Origin: Methanomicrobiales archaeon
GTDB taxonomy: Archaea > Halobacteriota > Methanomicrobia > Methanomicrobiales > Methanoculleaceae
Direction: 5' to 3'
Assembly: GCA_012510295.1 (NCBI GenBank)
Contig: JAAZID010000372.1
Location: forward strand, 1 to 5,659
DNA length: 5,659 nucleotides
Shown: piece after piece, positions 1 through 4,368 of the stretch
How positions within the stretch are numbered: position 1 is the first letter of the stretch
Layout of the letters: every line of letters begins with the position of its first letter
Notes under the pieces: generated by a model
What the model saw: only the letters and a program-made list of their open reading frames with translations
What the model was told of the DNA's origin: nothing
The model's database searches: none
Translations under genes and position numbers: made by a program

Positions 1-90
1 CGGGCCCTCCCCACCTCGCTTCTTCTTCCGGCGCCCCTCCACACCAGCCCCGGAGTGCAGGTCGTCCCCGCTGATCCTCACCCTCGGCAT
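1..90 (-). CDS. N-terminal fragment of an unrecognised protein, running off the left edge
   Basis: An ATG on the minus strand (88-90) opens a frame with no stop for 30 codons to the window edge. The peptide begins MPRVRISGDDLHSGAG and continues into a basic stretch, EGRRKKRGGEGP. It is hydrophilic and strongly charged; I see no signal peptide and no family motif. A TATA-like CATATAG (111-117) lies about 24 nt upstream of the ATG, and the intervening bases have no Shine-Dalgarno match, which would suit a leaderless transcript. It lies 76 nt downstream of the 42-residue gene on the same strand, so co-transcription is also possible. The call rests on one open frame of 30 codons in GC-rich DNA, so it is tentative. 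No function can be given. Confidence 0.45.
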   Translation of the reverse strand, partial: MPRVRISGDDLHSGAGVEGRRKKKRGGEGP

Positions 91-110
91 ACTGGAGAAT
101 CGCCGGCCCG

Positions 111-117
111 CTATATG
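111..117 (-). promoter_or_regulatory. Candidate TATA box for the left-edge gene
   Basis: The minus strand reads TATCATATAG over 111-120 in otherwise GC-rich DNA. Its AT core is centred about 24 nt before the ATG at 90, the distance expected in archaea when transcription starts at or next to the start codon. This is inferred from position and composition only. Confidence 0.35.
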
Positions 118-166
118 ATACCTCCGGAGCGCCGGGCGGATGCTTTTTTCGGGATTGCGGTTCTTT

Positions 167-295
167 TCAGACCTTCTCTCCTGCCTTCCTCCTGAAACTC
201 CACACGCCCATTATCTGCCCGGCCTCTCTATTGACGGACGACCTCTGCCGTAGCTCGTAGTACTTCCCGGTAACAGGATTATAGATCCTCCTCAT
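167..295 (-). CDS. Small 42-residue conserved-type protein, NPVTGKYYELRQRSS...GQIMGVW
   Basis: The minus-strand ATG at 293-295 opens a 42-codon frame ending in TGA (167-169). The peptide starts MRRIYNPVTGKYYELRQRSS, then has GQIMGVWS and a basic tail, RRKAGEKV. The pattern N-P-x-T-x-x-Y-Y-x-x-R-x-R-(S/T)-S followed by G-Q-I-x-G-x-W is, from memory, found in many tiny uncharacterised proteins of archaea, bacteria and phages, so I take it as a real gene despite its size. It is basic and soluble, with no cysteines and no membrane segment. A TATA-like CAAATAGG (318-325) is centred about 26 nt upstream of the ATG and no strong SD is seen, so a leaderless message is plausible. Function is unknown; the charge and aromatic content would fit nucleic-acid or ribosome contact, but that is speculation. 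Confidence 0.7.
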   Translation of the reverse strand: MRRIYNPVTGKYYELRQRSSVNREAGQIMGVWSFRRKAGEKV

Positions 296-317
296 ACTCA
301 ATCGCTCTCTCGTTCAT

Positions 318-325
318 CCTATTTG
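318..325 (-). promoter_or_regulatory. Candidate TATA box for the 42-residue gene
   Basis: The minus strand reads CAAATAGG, centred about 26 nt upstream of the ATG at 295. The match to the archaeal TTTAWATA consensus is only partial; the spacing is the main support. Confidence 0.35.
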
Positions 326-387
326 TCGTTTCGCCGCCTCCGATCCTATAACACGATCTTCCAGGGTCCCTGGCGACCCGGCCGGCC

Positions 388-393
388 AAAAAA
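388..393 (-). terminator. U-tract terminator of the DASS transporter gene
   Basis: The minus strand has six consecutive T residues 15-20 nt after the TAG stop at 408-410, followed by the palindrome GGCCGGCC (380-387). A short U-run just after a stop codon is the usual archaeal termination signal. A further perfect inverted repeat, CCAGGG-T-CCCTGG (361-373), lies just downstream. Confidence 0.6.
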
Positions 394-407
394 TAGTTAG
401 TGGGGTT

Positions 408-1916
408 CTATAACGCCCACGCGGGGAGATCAAACGTGATCCCGAGTGCCCAGAGGACGACCGTGAGGAGGAAGACCGTCCAGAGCATGACGCCGATGAT
501 ATCGAGCGCCCAGCCGGACCTGAGGAGATCCTCGGCGGTGATGTACCCGCTCCCGTAGGCGACGGCGTTAGGCGGGGTCGCGACCGGGAGCATGAAGGCC
601 ATAGACGCGCAGACCGCAACGGTGATCATCAGGATGACCGGGTTTAAGCCCATGCTGACGGCCGTGACCGCCATGATCGGCATCAGGACGGCTGCCATGG
701 CGGTATTCGAGGCGACCTCCGTCGCAAGCGAGACCGCGAGTGCCACCACAAAGATCAGGAGGATGATCGGGAGACCGTGGATGACGGTGAGGGATGAGAC
801 GATGCTCGCGGCAAGCCCGCTCTGGATGAATCCTCCTGAGAGTGCGATACCGCCGCCAAAGAGGATCAGGATACCCCAGGGGATCTTGACCGCCCACTCC
901 CAGTCCATGGTGAATATGCCGCGTTTCCAGTCGACGGGGAGGATGAAGAGGAGGAACGCCCCGAAGATCGCTATGGTGGAGTCCTGGATACCGGGAAAGA
1001 TTATATCGAGGCCGGGCACGGTGACGCTACCGATCACCTTGGTGGTTGCGAATATCCAGGCGAAGGCCGTCGTGACAAAGACGACAAGCGTCCAGCGCTC
1101 GCCAACAGAGATCGGTCCCAGTTTCTCAAGTTCGTCATGGATGATATCACCGGCTTGAGGAAGACTCTTGAGCATACGGCGGTAGGGAACATAGGTCAGC
1201 CAGAGCCAGGCGAGGAAGAGGAATACGGCCGCGAACGGGACACCGAACTTCATCCAGGTAAAAAAGTCAATGGCAGGAGCGCCGGGAAAGATGGTCTTGA
1301 GTTGCGCGAGGAATATGCCGTTCGGGGGCGTGCCGATGATCGTGGCGATGCCCCCGATGCTCGCGGCGTAGGGGATGGATATGATCAGGCAGCGCGCAAG
1401 CGCCTGCTCCTCGGTGCTGAGGTTCTCAAGTTCTTTGTTCGTCCGGGGGATGATCGTCAGGATGATCGCGATGGCGATCGGGATCATCATCATCGCTGTC
1501 GCGGTATTTGATATCCACATCGAGAGGAATGCTGTGGCGATCATGAACCCGAGGATCAGCCGCCGGGGACTCGTCCCCGCGATGTGGATGATGTGGAGAG
1601 CTATACGCCGGTGCAGATTCCACCGCTGCATGGCCATAGCGATGATGAATCCGCCGAGGAAGAGGAATATGACCTGATCCCCGTAGGATGCCGCCACTTC
1701 CCCCGGGGAGAGAATACCGAGGGCCGGAAAGAGAACCAGTGGAAGAAGGGCGGTCGCCTCCAGCGGAATTCCGCCCGTGACCCAGAGCAGGATCATAAGG
1801 ATGGTCACTGCTGCAACTGATTTCGCCTCAGGGGCGAGGATTGTGGGATCGATGGGGATCGCCAGGATCGCGAGGAAGATGATGAGTGCCGCAACGATGG
1901 AGGCGATCTTTTTCAT
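408..1916 (-). CDS. DASS/SLC13-family divalent anion (dicarboxylate or sulfate):Na+ symporter
   Basis: A complete 502-residue integral membrane protein, the normal length for the DASS (divalent anion:sodium symporter) family. It is hydrophobic almost throughout, with many membrane segments. The two inverted halves are both visible. The first has a clamp motif S136-N137-T138 and the loop GTPPN (195-199); the second repeats S403-N404-T405 and ATPPN (446-450). In the VcINDY structure the paired SNT motifs hold the substrate carboxylates and the adjoining loops help form the sodium sites, so this copy looks functional. The segment SMAFMLPVATPPNAVAYGSG closely resembles the family signature. The start codon at 1914-1916 has a TATA-like TTAAATAA centred 25 nt upstream; a weak AGGT precedes it. 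A U-run follows the stop. Substrate cannot be read from sequence: succinate, fumarate, malate, tartrate, citrate or sulfate/molybdate are all possible. No metabolic neighbour narrows it down. Confidence 0.93.
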   Translation of the reverse strand: MKKIASIVAALIIFLAILAIPIDPTILAPEAKSVAAVTILMILLWVTGGIPLEATALLPLVLFPALGILSPGEVAASYGDQVIFLFLGGFIIAMAMQRWNLHRRIALHIIHIAGTSPRRLILGFMIATAFLSMWISNTATAMMMIPIAIAIILTIIPRTNKELENLSTEEQALARCLIISIPYAASIGGIATIIGTPPNGIFLAQLKTIFPGAPAIDFFTWMKFGVPFAAVFLFLAWLWLTYVPYRRMLKSLPQAGDIIHDELEKLGPISVGERWTLVVFVTTAFAWIFATTKVIGSVTVPGLDIIFPGIQDSTIAIFGAFLLFILPVDWKRGIFTMDWEWAVKIPWGILILFGGGIALSGGFIQSGLAASIVSSLTVIHGLPIILLIFVVALAVSLATEVASNTAMAAVLMPIMAVTAVSMGLNPVILMITVAVCASMAFMLPVATPPNAVAYGSGYITAEDLLRSGWALDIIGVMLWTVFLLTVVLWALGITFDLPAWAL

Positions 1917-1937
1917 CCTAAAACCTGTGAGAAAGGA

Positions 1938-1945
1938 TTATTTAA
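1938..1945 (-). promoter_or_regulatory. TATA box of the DASS transporter gene
   Basis: The minus strand reads CTTAAATAA, 7 of 8 to the archaeal TTTAAATA consensus, centred 25 nt upstream of the ATG at 1916. Transcription would begin within a few bases of the start codon, so the message would be leaderless or nearly so. The same bases read TTATTTAA on the plus strand and could in principle also serve the divergent gene with a leader of about 160 nt. Confidence 0.6.
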
Positions 1946-2095
1946 GCATACGGAATTGCAGTTCTGCCCGATTTAGAGGAATATCACGAAAACCCGATTG
2001 TTCCAGGCGTATCCGTTTCCTCAAGCGAAGTTCCGGAAATCCGGCAGAAGAGGCGGACAGGCCAGCAACGCGCGCATAGAAGTGCGAACACCAGG

Positions 2096-2101
2096 ATATA
2101 T
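2096..2101 (+). promoter_or_regulatory. TATA box of the DUF3821 gene, deciding its start codon
   Basis: The plus strand reads GGATATATCT with the AT core at 2096-2101. Counting about 27 nt from its centre puts transcription start near 2125, just before the ATG at 2128 and after the in-frame ATG at 2104. That argues for the downstream start. The competing reading is that the AGGA at 2093-2096 is a Shine-Dalgarno sequence 7 nt from the ATG at 2104. Confidence 0.5.
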
Positions 2102-2127
2102 CTATGGAATCAGCACAATGGAGTACC

Positions 2128-3123
2128 ATGGCATCAGACAGGATCCTCAGGCGAGGCCTCCCCATCCTCCTCGCGCTCTGCATCCTCACCCTCTGTGCAG
2201 GGCAGGTAACGGCTCGCAGCCCGACCATAAACGATATCCAGCCCTACGATACGATCTTCGTCTACGAAGAGGGGCTCAACCTTGCAGGTCTCCGGAACAC
2301 AACCACGGATAACCCGATCACGGCGCTCCAGAAGTACCAGGATAACAACCCCCAGAAGTCACTCACAAAGAGCATACCGGTGCCCGACGACACCGATTTC
2401 GAGGTCCAGGATCTGCTCGTCGGCGGGAGTCACGGAACCTACCACGCCTTCAACCCGGTAGATGGCGTGACGGCGCAGGTGATGATCAGGGAGCCGGAGA
2501 TCTCTCTTGATGTTGTGCTCGCAACCCCTCACCACAGCGAGCGGCTCGAAGGGCTCACGGTCTCTCCGAACACAAAGATCGCGTTTAAAGTAACGAGCCC
2601 GGATGTCGGCGCCTCCTACACCGCCGGCGACGTCTACCCGGCAACGGTCGATATTGTTATCACCCACCCGGGCGGCGCGGAGACCACCGCCATCGGCGGG
2701 CTCTCCCTCGCCGGGCTGAACGTGAGCTCGACACGGTTCTACACCGATGACCCCGGCAGACCCGGCCCGATAGTGCTCTCCGGCCTCCGGGAGCCGGGGA
2801 CCTATACGGTCAGGGCTGAGTGGAGTAAACCGGCGGCGTTTAAGGCCTACGCTGCCGCTTCAGAGCCGGTGACGTTTACGGTCGGGAACCGCGTGGGGAT
2901 CGATACCGGGACACCGACCCCGACACCACCACCACAGACCACTCTACCGACGACCCCGCCGGCAACGACGGTACCGACAACCCCCCCGATCACTTTACCG
3001 ACAACCGCGACGACGACAGAGACACCACCAGCGACGACCACGCCGGCAGAAACACCGCTCCCGGCCTGGGCAGGCGTGGCAGCGATCAGCCTTGCCCTCA
3101 TCTTCGCTGGCCGGCGCCGCTAG
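2128..3123 (+). CDS. Secreted, surface-anchored DUF3821-domain protein
   Basis: 331 residues from the chosen start (339 from the in-frame ATG at 2104). In 339-residue numbering: an N-terminal signal peptide has basic residues (RILRR, 13-17), a hydrophobic core (LPILLALCILTL) and a likely cut after VTA (35-37). Residues about 41-262 form the DUF3821 domain, recognised by TINDIQPYDTIFVYEEGLNL, the ALQKYQDNNPQKSL stretch, IPVPDDTDFEV, MIREPEISLDVVLA and the FYTDDPGRPGPI segment. Residues about 268-318 are a Pro/Thr-rich stalk, probably O-glycosylated. The end, PLPAWAGVAAISLALIFAGRRR, is a membrane span plus arginine cluster, resembling archaeal C-terminal sorting/anchoring tails. Sequons occur at N65 and N206. 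From family knowledge, DUF3821 proteins are Methanomicrobiales cell-surface proteins, some being S-layer components; this one is far shorter than a main S-layer protein, so a minor envelope protein is likelier. The gene stands alone, divergent from the transporter and convergent with the HEAT gene. Confidence 0.88.
   Translation: MASDRILRRGLPILLALCILTLCAGQVTARSPTINDIQPYDTIFVYEEGLNLAGLRNTTTDNPITALQKYQDNNPQKSLTKSIPVPDDTDFEVQDLLVGGSHGTYHAFNPVDGVTAQVMIREPEISLDVVLATPHHSERLEGLTVSPNTKIAFKVTSPDVGASYTAGDVYPATVDIVITHPGGAETTAIGGLSLAGLNVSSTRFYTDDPGRPGPIVLSGLREPGTYTVRAEWSKPAAFKAYAAASEPVTFTVGNRVGIDTGTPTPTPPPQTTLPTTPPATTVPTTPPITLPTTATTTETPPATTTPAETPLPAWAGVAAISLALIFAGRRR
2908..3060 (+). repeat. Low-complexity Pro/Thr coding repeat in the DUF3821 gene
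   Basis: This stretch encodes the Thr/Pro stalk. A degenerate unit beginning TACCGAC starts at 2945, 2972 and 2996, spaced 9 and 8 codons, giving the recurring peptide (L/V)PTTPP. The repeats are imperfect at DNA level, so this is an old expanded linker rather than a fresh tandem array. Confidence 0.6.
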
Positions 3124-3136
3124 CAGAACCGGCAGC
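3106..3136. other. Interlocked convergent stop codons with a spanning stem-loop
   Basis: The plus-strand TAG (3121-3123) and the minus-strand TAG (3120-3122) share the palindrome CTAG. Around them, GCTG-G-CCGG (3106-3114) can pair with CCGGCAGC (3129-3136), with one bulged G and a loop of 14 nt that holds both stops. There is no U-run on either side, so any transcript ends must lie inside the opposite gene. The pairing could arise by chance in DNA this GC-rich. Confidence 0.45.
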
Positions 3137-3440
3137 CGCCGCAGCCCCCGGCCATATCCCTGATCCAGTCGAGGGAGGCGGCGGCCCACTTCACAACACC
3201 GGGGTCATCGTCATCGAGCGCCAGGGTGAGCGCCGGGACCGCCCTCTCATCCCCGAGCATACCGAGGGCGTAGGCCGCCCACATCCGGAGGCGGGGGTCG
3301 TCATCACCGAGCGCCTCGACGAGCGGGGGGAGGGAAGCAGGGCCGGATGCAGCGAGGGCATCTGCTGCCGCCATCCGGTCGGCACTCGTTTTTCCATTGC
3401 GGAGGTACTCGATCAGGTCAAGAATATCAGCATCGCTCAT
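3120..3440 (-). CDS. Small HEAT-repeat (PBS-lyase-like) protein with a CxxCxxC tail
   Basis: 106 residues from MSDADILDLIEYL. Residues about 18-33, 34-64 and 65-95 form successive HEAT helical pairs. The best are ASLPPLVEALGDDDPRLRMW with AAYALGMLGD, and AVPALTLALDDDDPGVVKW with AAASL. These match PBS-lyase-type HEAT repeats, which serve as protein-binding scaffolds or chaperones for cofactor enzymes. The protein ends AGGCGGCRFC, giving cysteines 100, 103 and 106 at the extreme C-terminus. An SD-like AAGGT (3452-3456) lies 11 nt before this ATG and only 2 nt before an alternative ATG at 3449 that would add MSL, so I prefer 3440. The gene is downstream of the lipoprotein gene on the same strand, about 60 nt away with no clear TATA box, so read-through expression is likely. 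Its stop codon overlaps that of the convergent DUF3821 gene. The partner is unknown. Confidence 0.85.
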   Translation of the reverse strand: MSDADILDLIEYLRNGKTSADRMAAADALAASGPASLPPLVEALGDDDPRLRMWAAYALGMLGDERAVPALTLALDDDDPGVVKWAAASLDWIRDMAGGCGGCRFC

Positions 3441-3471
3441 AAGACTCATTACCTTTTTGCATCCGGAAAGG

Positions 3472-3494
3472 AAAAACGATCGGTTTTTCAAAAA
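3472..3494 (-). terminator. T-rich region after the DUF333 lipoprotein gene
   Basis: On the minus strand two T5 runs (3490-3494 and 3472-3476) follow the TGA stop at 3500-3502. Between them lies AAAAACCGATCG, which pairs imperfectly with the second T-run. Archaeal termination often uses such T-runs, so this could end or weaken the lipoprotein transcript before the HEAT gene. Confidence 0.4.
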
Positions 3495-3499
3495 TGGTG

Positions 3500-3976
3500 T
3501 CAGTGGGTCTGCCGGTAGTAGTCCCACGCATCGACCTCGGTGCCGTTTGCGAATATACAGACGCCGTACTCGCTCCCGTCGGAGTTTTTCCGGATCTCGT
3601 AGGTGTGCCCCTGTTCGATGCACCAGGCCGCGGCCGGGTTTGCTATACCGGCGCCGGGCTGGGAGTCCACCCACGGGATATCGAGGATCTCGATCGGCGT
3701 CCCCCACTGCTGGAGGGTCACGGCATCGGGCACGATTCTGCCGGAGAAGGCGATCCGCATCCCGTCGACGCGATAACGATCCTCAAGCCCGATCGGGAGG
3801 TAGCGCTCCCCACCATCGGCGATGATACCGTAGAACCCACCCTCAAGGTCAACGTAGGTGACCGTGCCGTTTGCGGATATGCGATCATCATCCCCACCGG
3901 CAGCGATACACCCACAGACGATTATCGCCCCGATGAGGACGAGGATGATGGCTGGATAACTCTGATGTCCCCTCAT
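3500..3976 (-). CDS. Membrane lipoprotein with a GTVTYVDLEGG-type domain and C-terminal DUF333
   Basis: 158 residues from the ATG at 3974-3976. Residues 8-20 are a hydrophobic signal segment leading into the lipobox V-C-G-C23, so C23 is the probable lipidated residue and the protein should sit on the outer face of the membrane. Residues about 37-100 form a compact domain beginning NGTVTYVDLEGGFYGIIADG and ending WGTPIEILDI, of a type I associate with Methanomicrobiales lipoproteins and possibly a small beta-barrel. Residues 113-158 are DUF333: NPAAAWC119 through YGVC140IFANGTEVDAW and DYYRQTH, similar to E. coli YoaF, with two cysteines that probably form a disulfide. An alternative GTG start at 3986-3988 (giving MLIR in front) has GGAAG (3997-4001) at a spacing of 8 and is a real competitor. 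The frame remains open to 4090 upstream, but that extension would bury the signal peptide. Function is unknown for both domains. Confidence 0.85.
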   Translation of the reverse strand: MRGHQSYPAIILVLIGAIIVCGCIAAGGDDDRISANGTVTYVDLEGGFYGIIADGGERYLPIGLEDRYRVDGMRIAFSGRIVPDAVTLQQWGTPIEILDIPWVDSQPGAGIANPAAAWCIEQGHTYEIRKNSDGSEYGVCIFANGTEVDAWDYYRQTH

Positions 3977-4023
3977 ACGTATCAACACGGTATATTCTTC
4001 CGTAAAACGTAAGTAAATTGCTG

Positions 4024-4047
4024 TAACTGCGAAATAATTCGAAGTTA
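4024..4047. promoter_or_regulatory. 24-nt imperfect inverted repeat between divergent genes, candidate operator
   Basis: TAACTgCGAA (4024-4033) and TTCGaAGTTA (4038-4047) pair over 9 of 10 positions around the spacer ATAA; the only mismatch is g4029/a4042. It is the AT-richest, most symmetric element in the roughly 140-nt gap between the lipoprotein and KTSC genes. It lies just upstream of the probable lipoprotein promoter region (TTTACTTACG on the minus strand, about 4008-4017). The dyad and its place suggest a protein-binding site. No regulator can be named. Confidence 0.4.
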
Positions 4048-4092
4048 TCCCGCAGACCTGCACCAACAGGAGGGCGACCCCCGGCCGCAACC

Positions 4093-4100
4093 ACTATCAT
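4093..4100 (+). promoter_or_regulatory. Weak candidate TATA box for the KTSC gene
   Basis: ACTATCAT is centred about 27 nt upstream of the ATG at 4124. It is a poor match to the consensus. The bases between it and the ATG are C/A-rich with no Shine-Dalgarno sequence, so a leaderless message is the simplest explanation of how the start is found. Confidence 0.3.
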
Positions 4101-4123
4101 CACCGCCGACCACAACCCCGCCC

Positions 4124-4354
4124 ATGCCTCAACAGAGATCCGCCGGCATCACGTCCATCGGGTACGACCCCACGACACGATCGCTGCTCGTCATATGCGA
4201 GAGCGGGGACGCCTACCGCTACGCCGGCATACCAAAAGAGGTCTACGAAGACCTCATCGCGGCCCCGTCTCGCGAAGGGTTCGTCCGCGACAGGGTCCAG
4301 GGCAGGTATCCCCGGGAGAAGTACCCCTGCCTGGCGGTGGGAGAGGAGGTATAG
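4124..4354 (+). CDS. KTSC-domain small protein
   Basis: 76 residues. Residues about 6-65 match the KTSC domain, named after its occurrence at the C-terminus of some lysyl-tRNA synthetases: SAGITSIGYDPTTRSLLVIC, then SGDAYRYAGIPKEVYEDLIA, APSREGFVRDRV and GRYP. The stand-alone domain is common in bacteria and archaea and its function is not known. Here the usual small-residue/Asn segment after APS is replaced by REGFVRDRV, and a short tail (REKYPCLAVGEEV) follows. The ATG at 4124 is the only sensible start: no SD precedes it and the domain begins within a few residues. It is a monocistronic gene, divergent from the lipoprotein gene and ending 6 nt from the stop of the convergent DtxR-family gene. 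Confidence 0.87.
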   Translation: MPQQRSAGITSIGYDPTTRSLLVICESGDAYRYAGIPKEVYEDLIAAPSREGFVRDRVQGRYPREKYPCLAVGEEV

Positions 4355-4368
4355 GGGGTCTTACCCCT
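4353..4368. other. Stem-loop covering both stop codons of the KTSC/regulator convergence
   Basis: AGGGG (4353-4357) pairs perfectly with CCCCT (4364-4368) around the loop GTCTTA. It covers the KTSC stop TAG (4352-4354) and the regulator stop TAA (4361-4363, read on the minus strand). No U-run follows on either strand. It may act as a two-way transcript-end or stability hairpin, or be chance. Confidence 0.4.

Noticed and set aside
145..151. T-run on the plus strand near 145-151 as a terminator
   Set aside because: No plus-strand gene precedes it. On the minus strand it is an A-run and has no such role.
278..316. A 12-codon frame from the ATG at 314-316 (MNERAIEYEEDL) as a leader peptide
   Set aside because: It overlaps the 42-residue gene in another frame, has no regulatory residue pattern, and the TATA-like box at 318-325 would place its start upstream of transcription.
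592..1511. Long open frames on the plus strand inside the transporter gene (592-1158 and 1137-1511)
   Set aside because: They mirror the GC-rich codons of the 502-residue transporter on the opposite strand, which has intact paired motifs. The plus-strand peptides are Met/Arg-rich and show no domain.
1938..2228. Minus-strand open frame of 96 codons across the transporter/DUF3821 intergenic gap
   Set aside because: Its first third overlaps the start of the DUF3821 gene, it has no domain or promoter, and it would cover the transporter's own TATA box.
3500..3640. Loss of a second disulfide in DUF333 (no Cys in GTEV or at the C-terminus)
   Set aside because: Two-cysteine versions such as E. coli YoaF are normal in this family, so this is a known variant and not a defect.
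3441..3707. Upstream extension of the HEAT protein frame to 3707
   Set aside because: The extra residues (rich in Arg, Pro and Gly) overlap the end of the lipoprotein gene in another frame and lack HEAT character; an SD is placed for the ATG at 3440 or 3449.
3397..4012. Open frames on the plus strand across the lipoprotein region (3397-3825 and 3494-4012)
   Set aside because: The first is Arg/Ser-rich and low in complexity. The second has no domain, while the minus strand carries a clear lipobox and DUF333.
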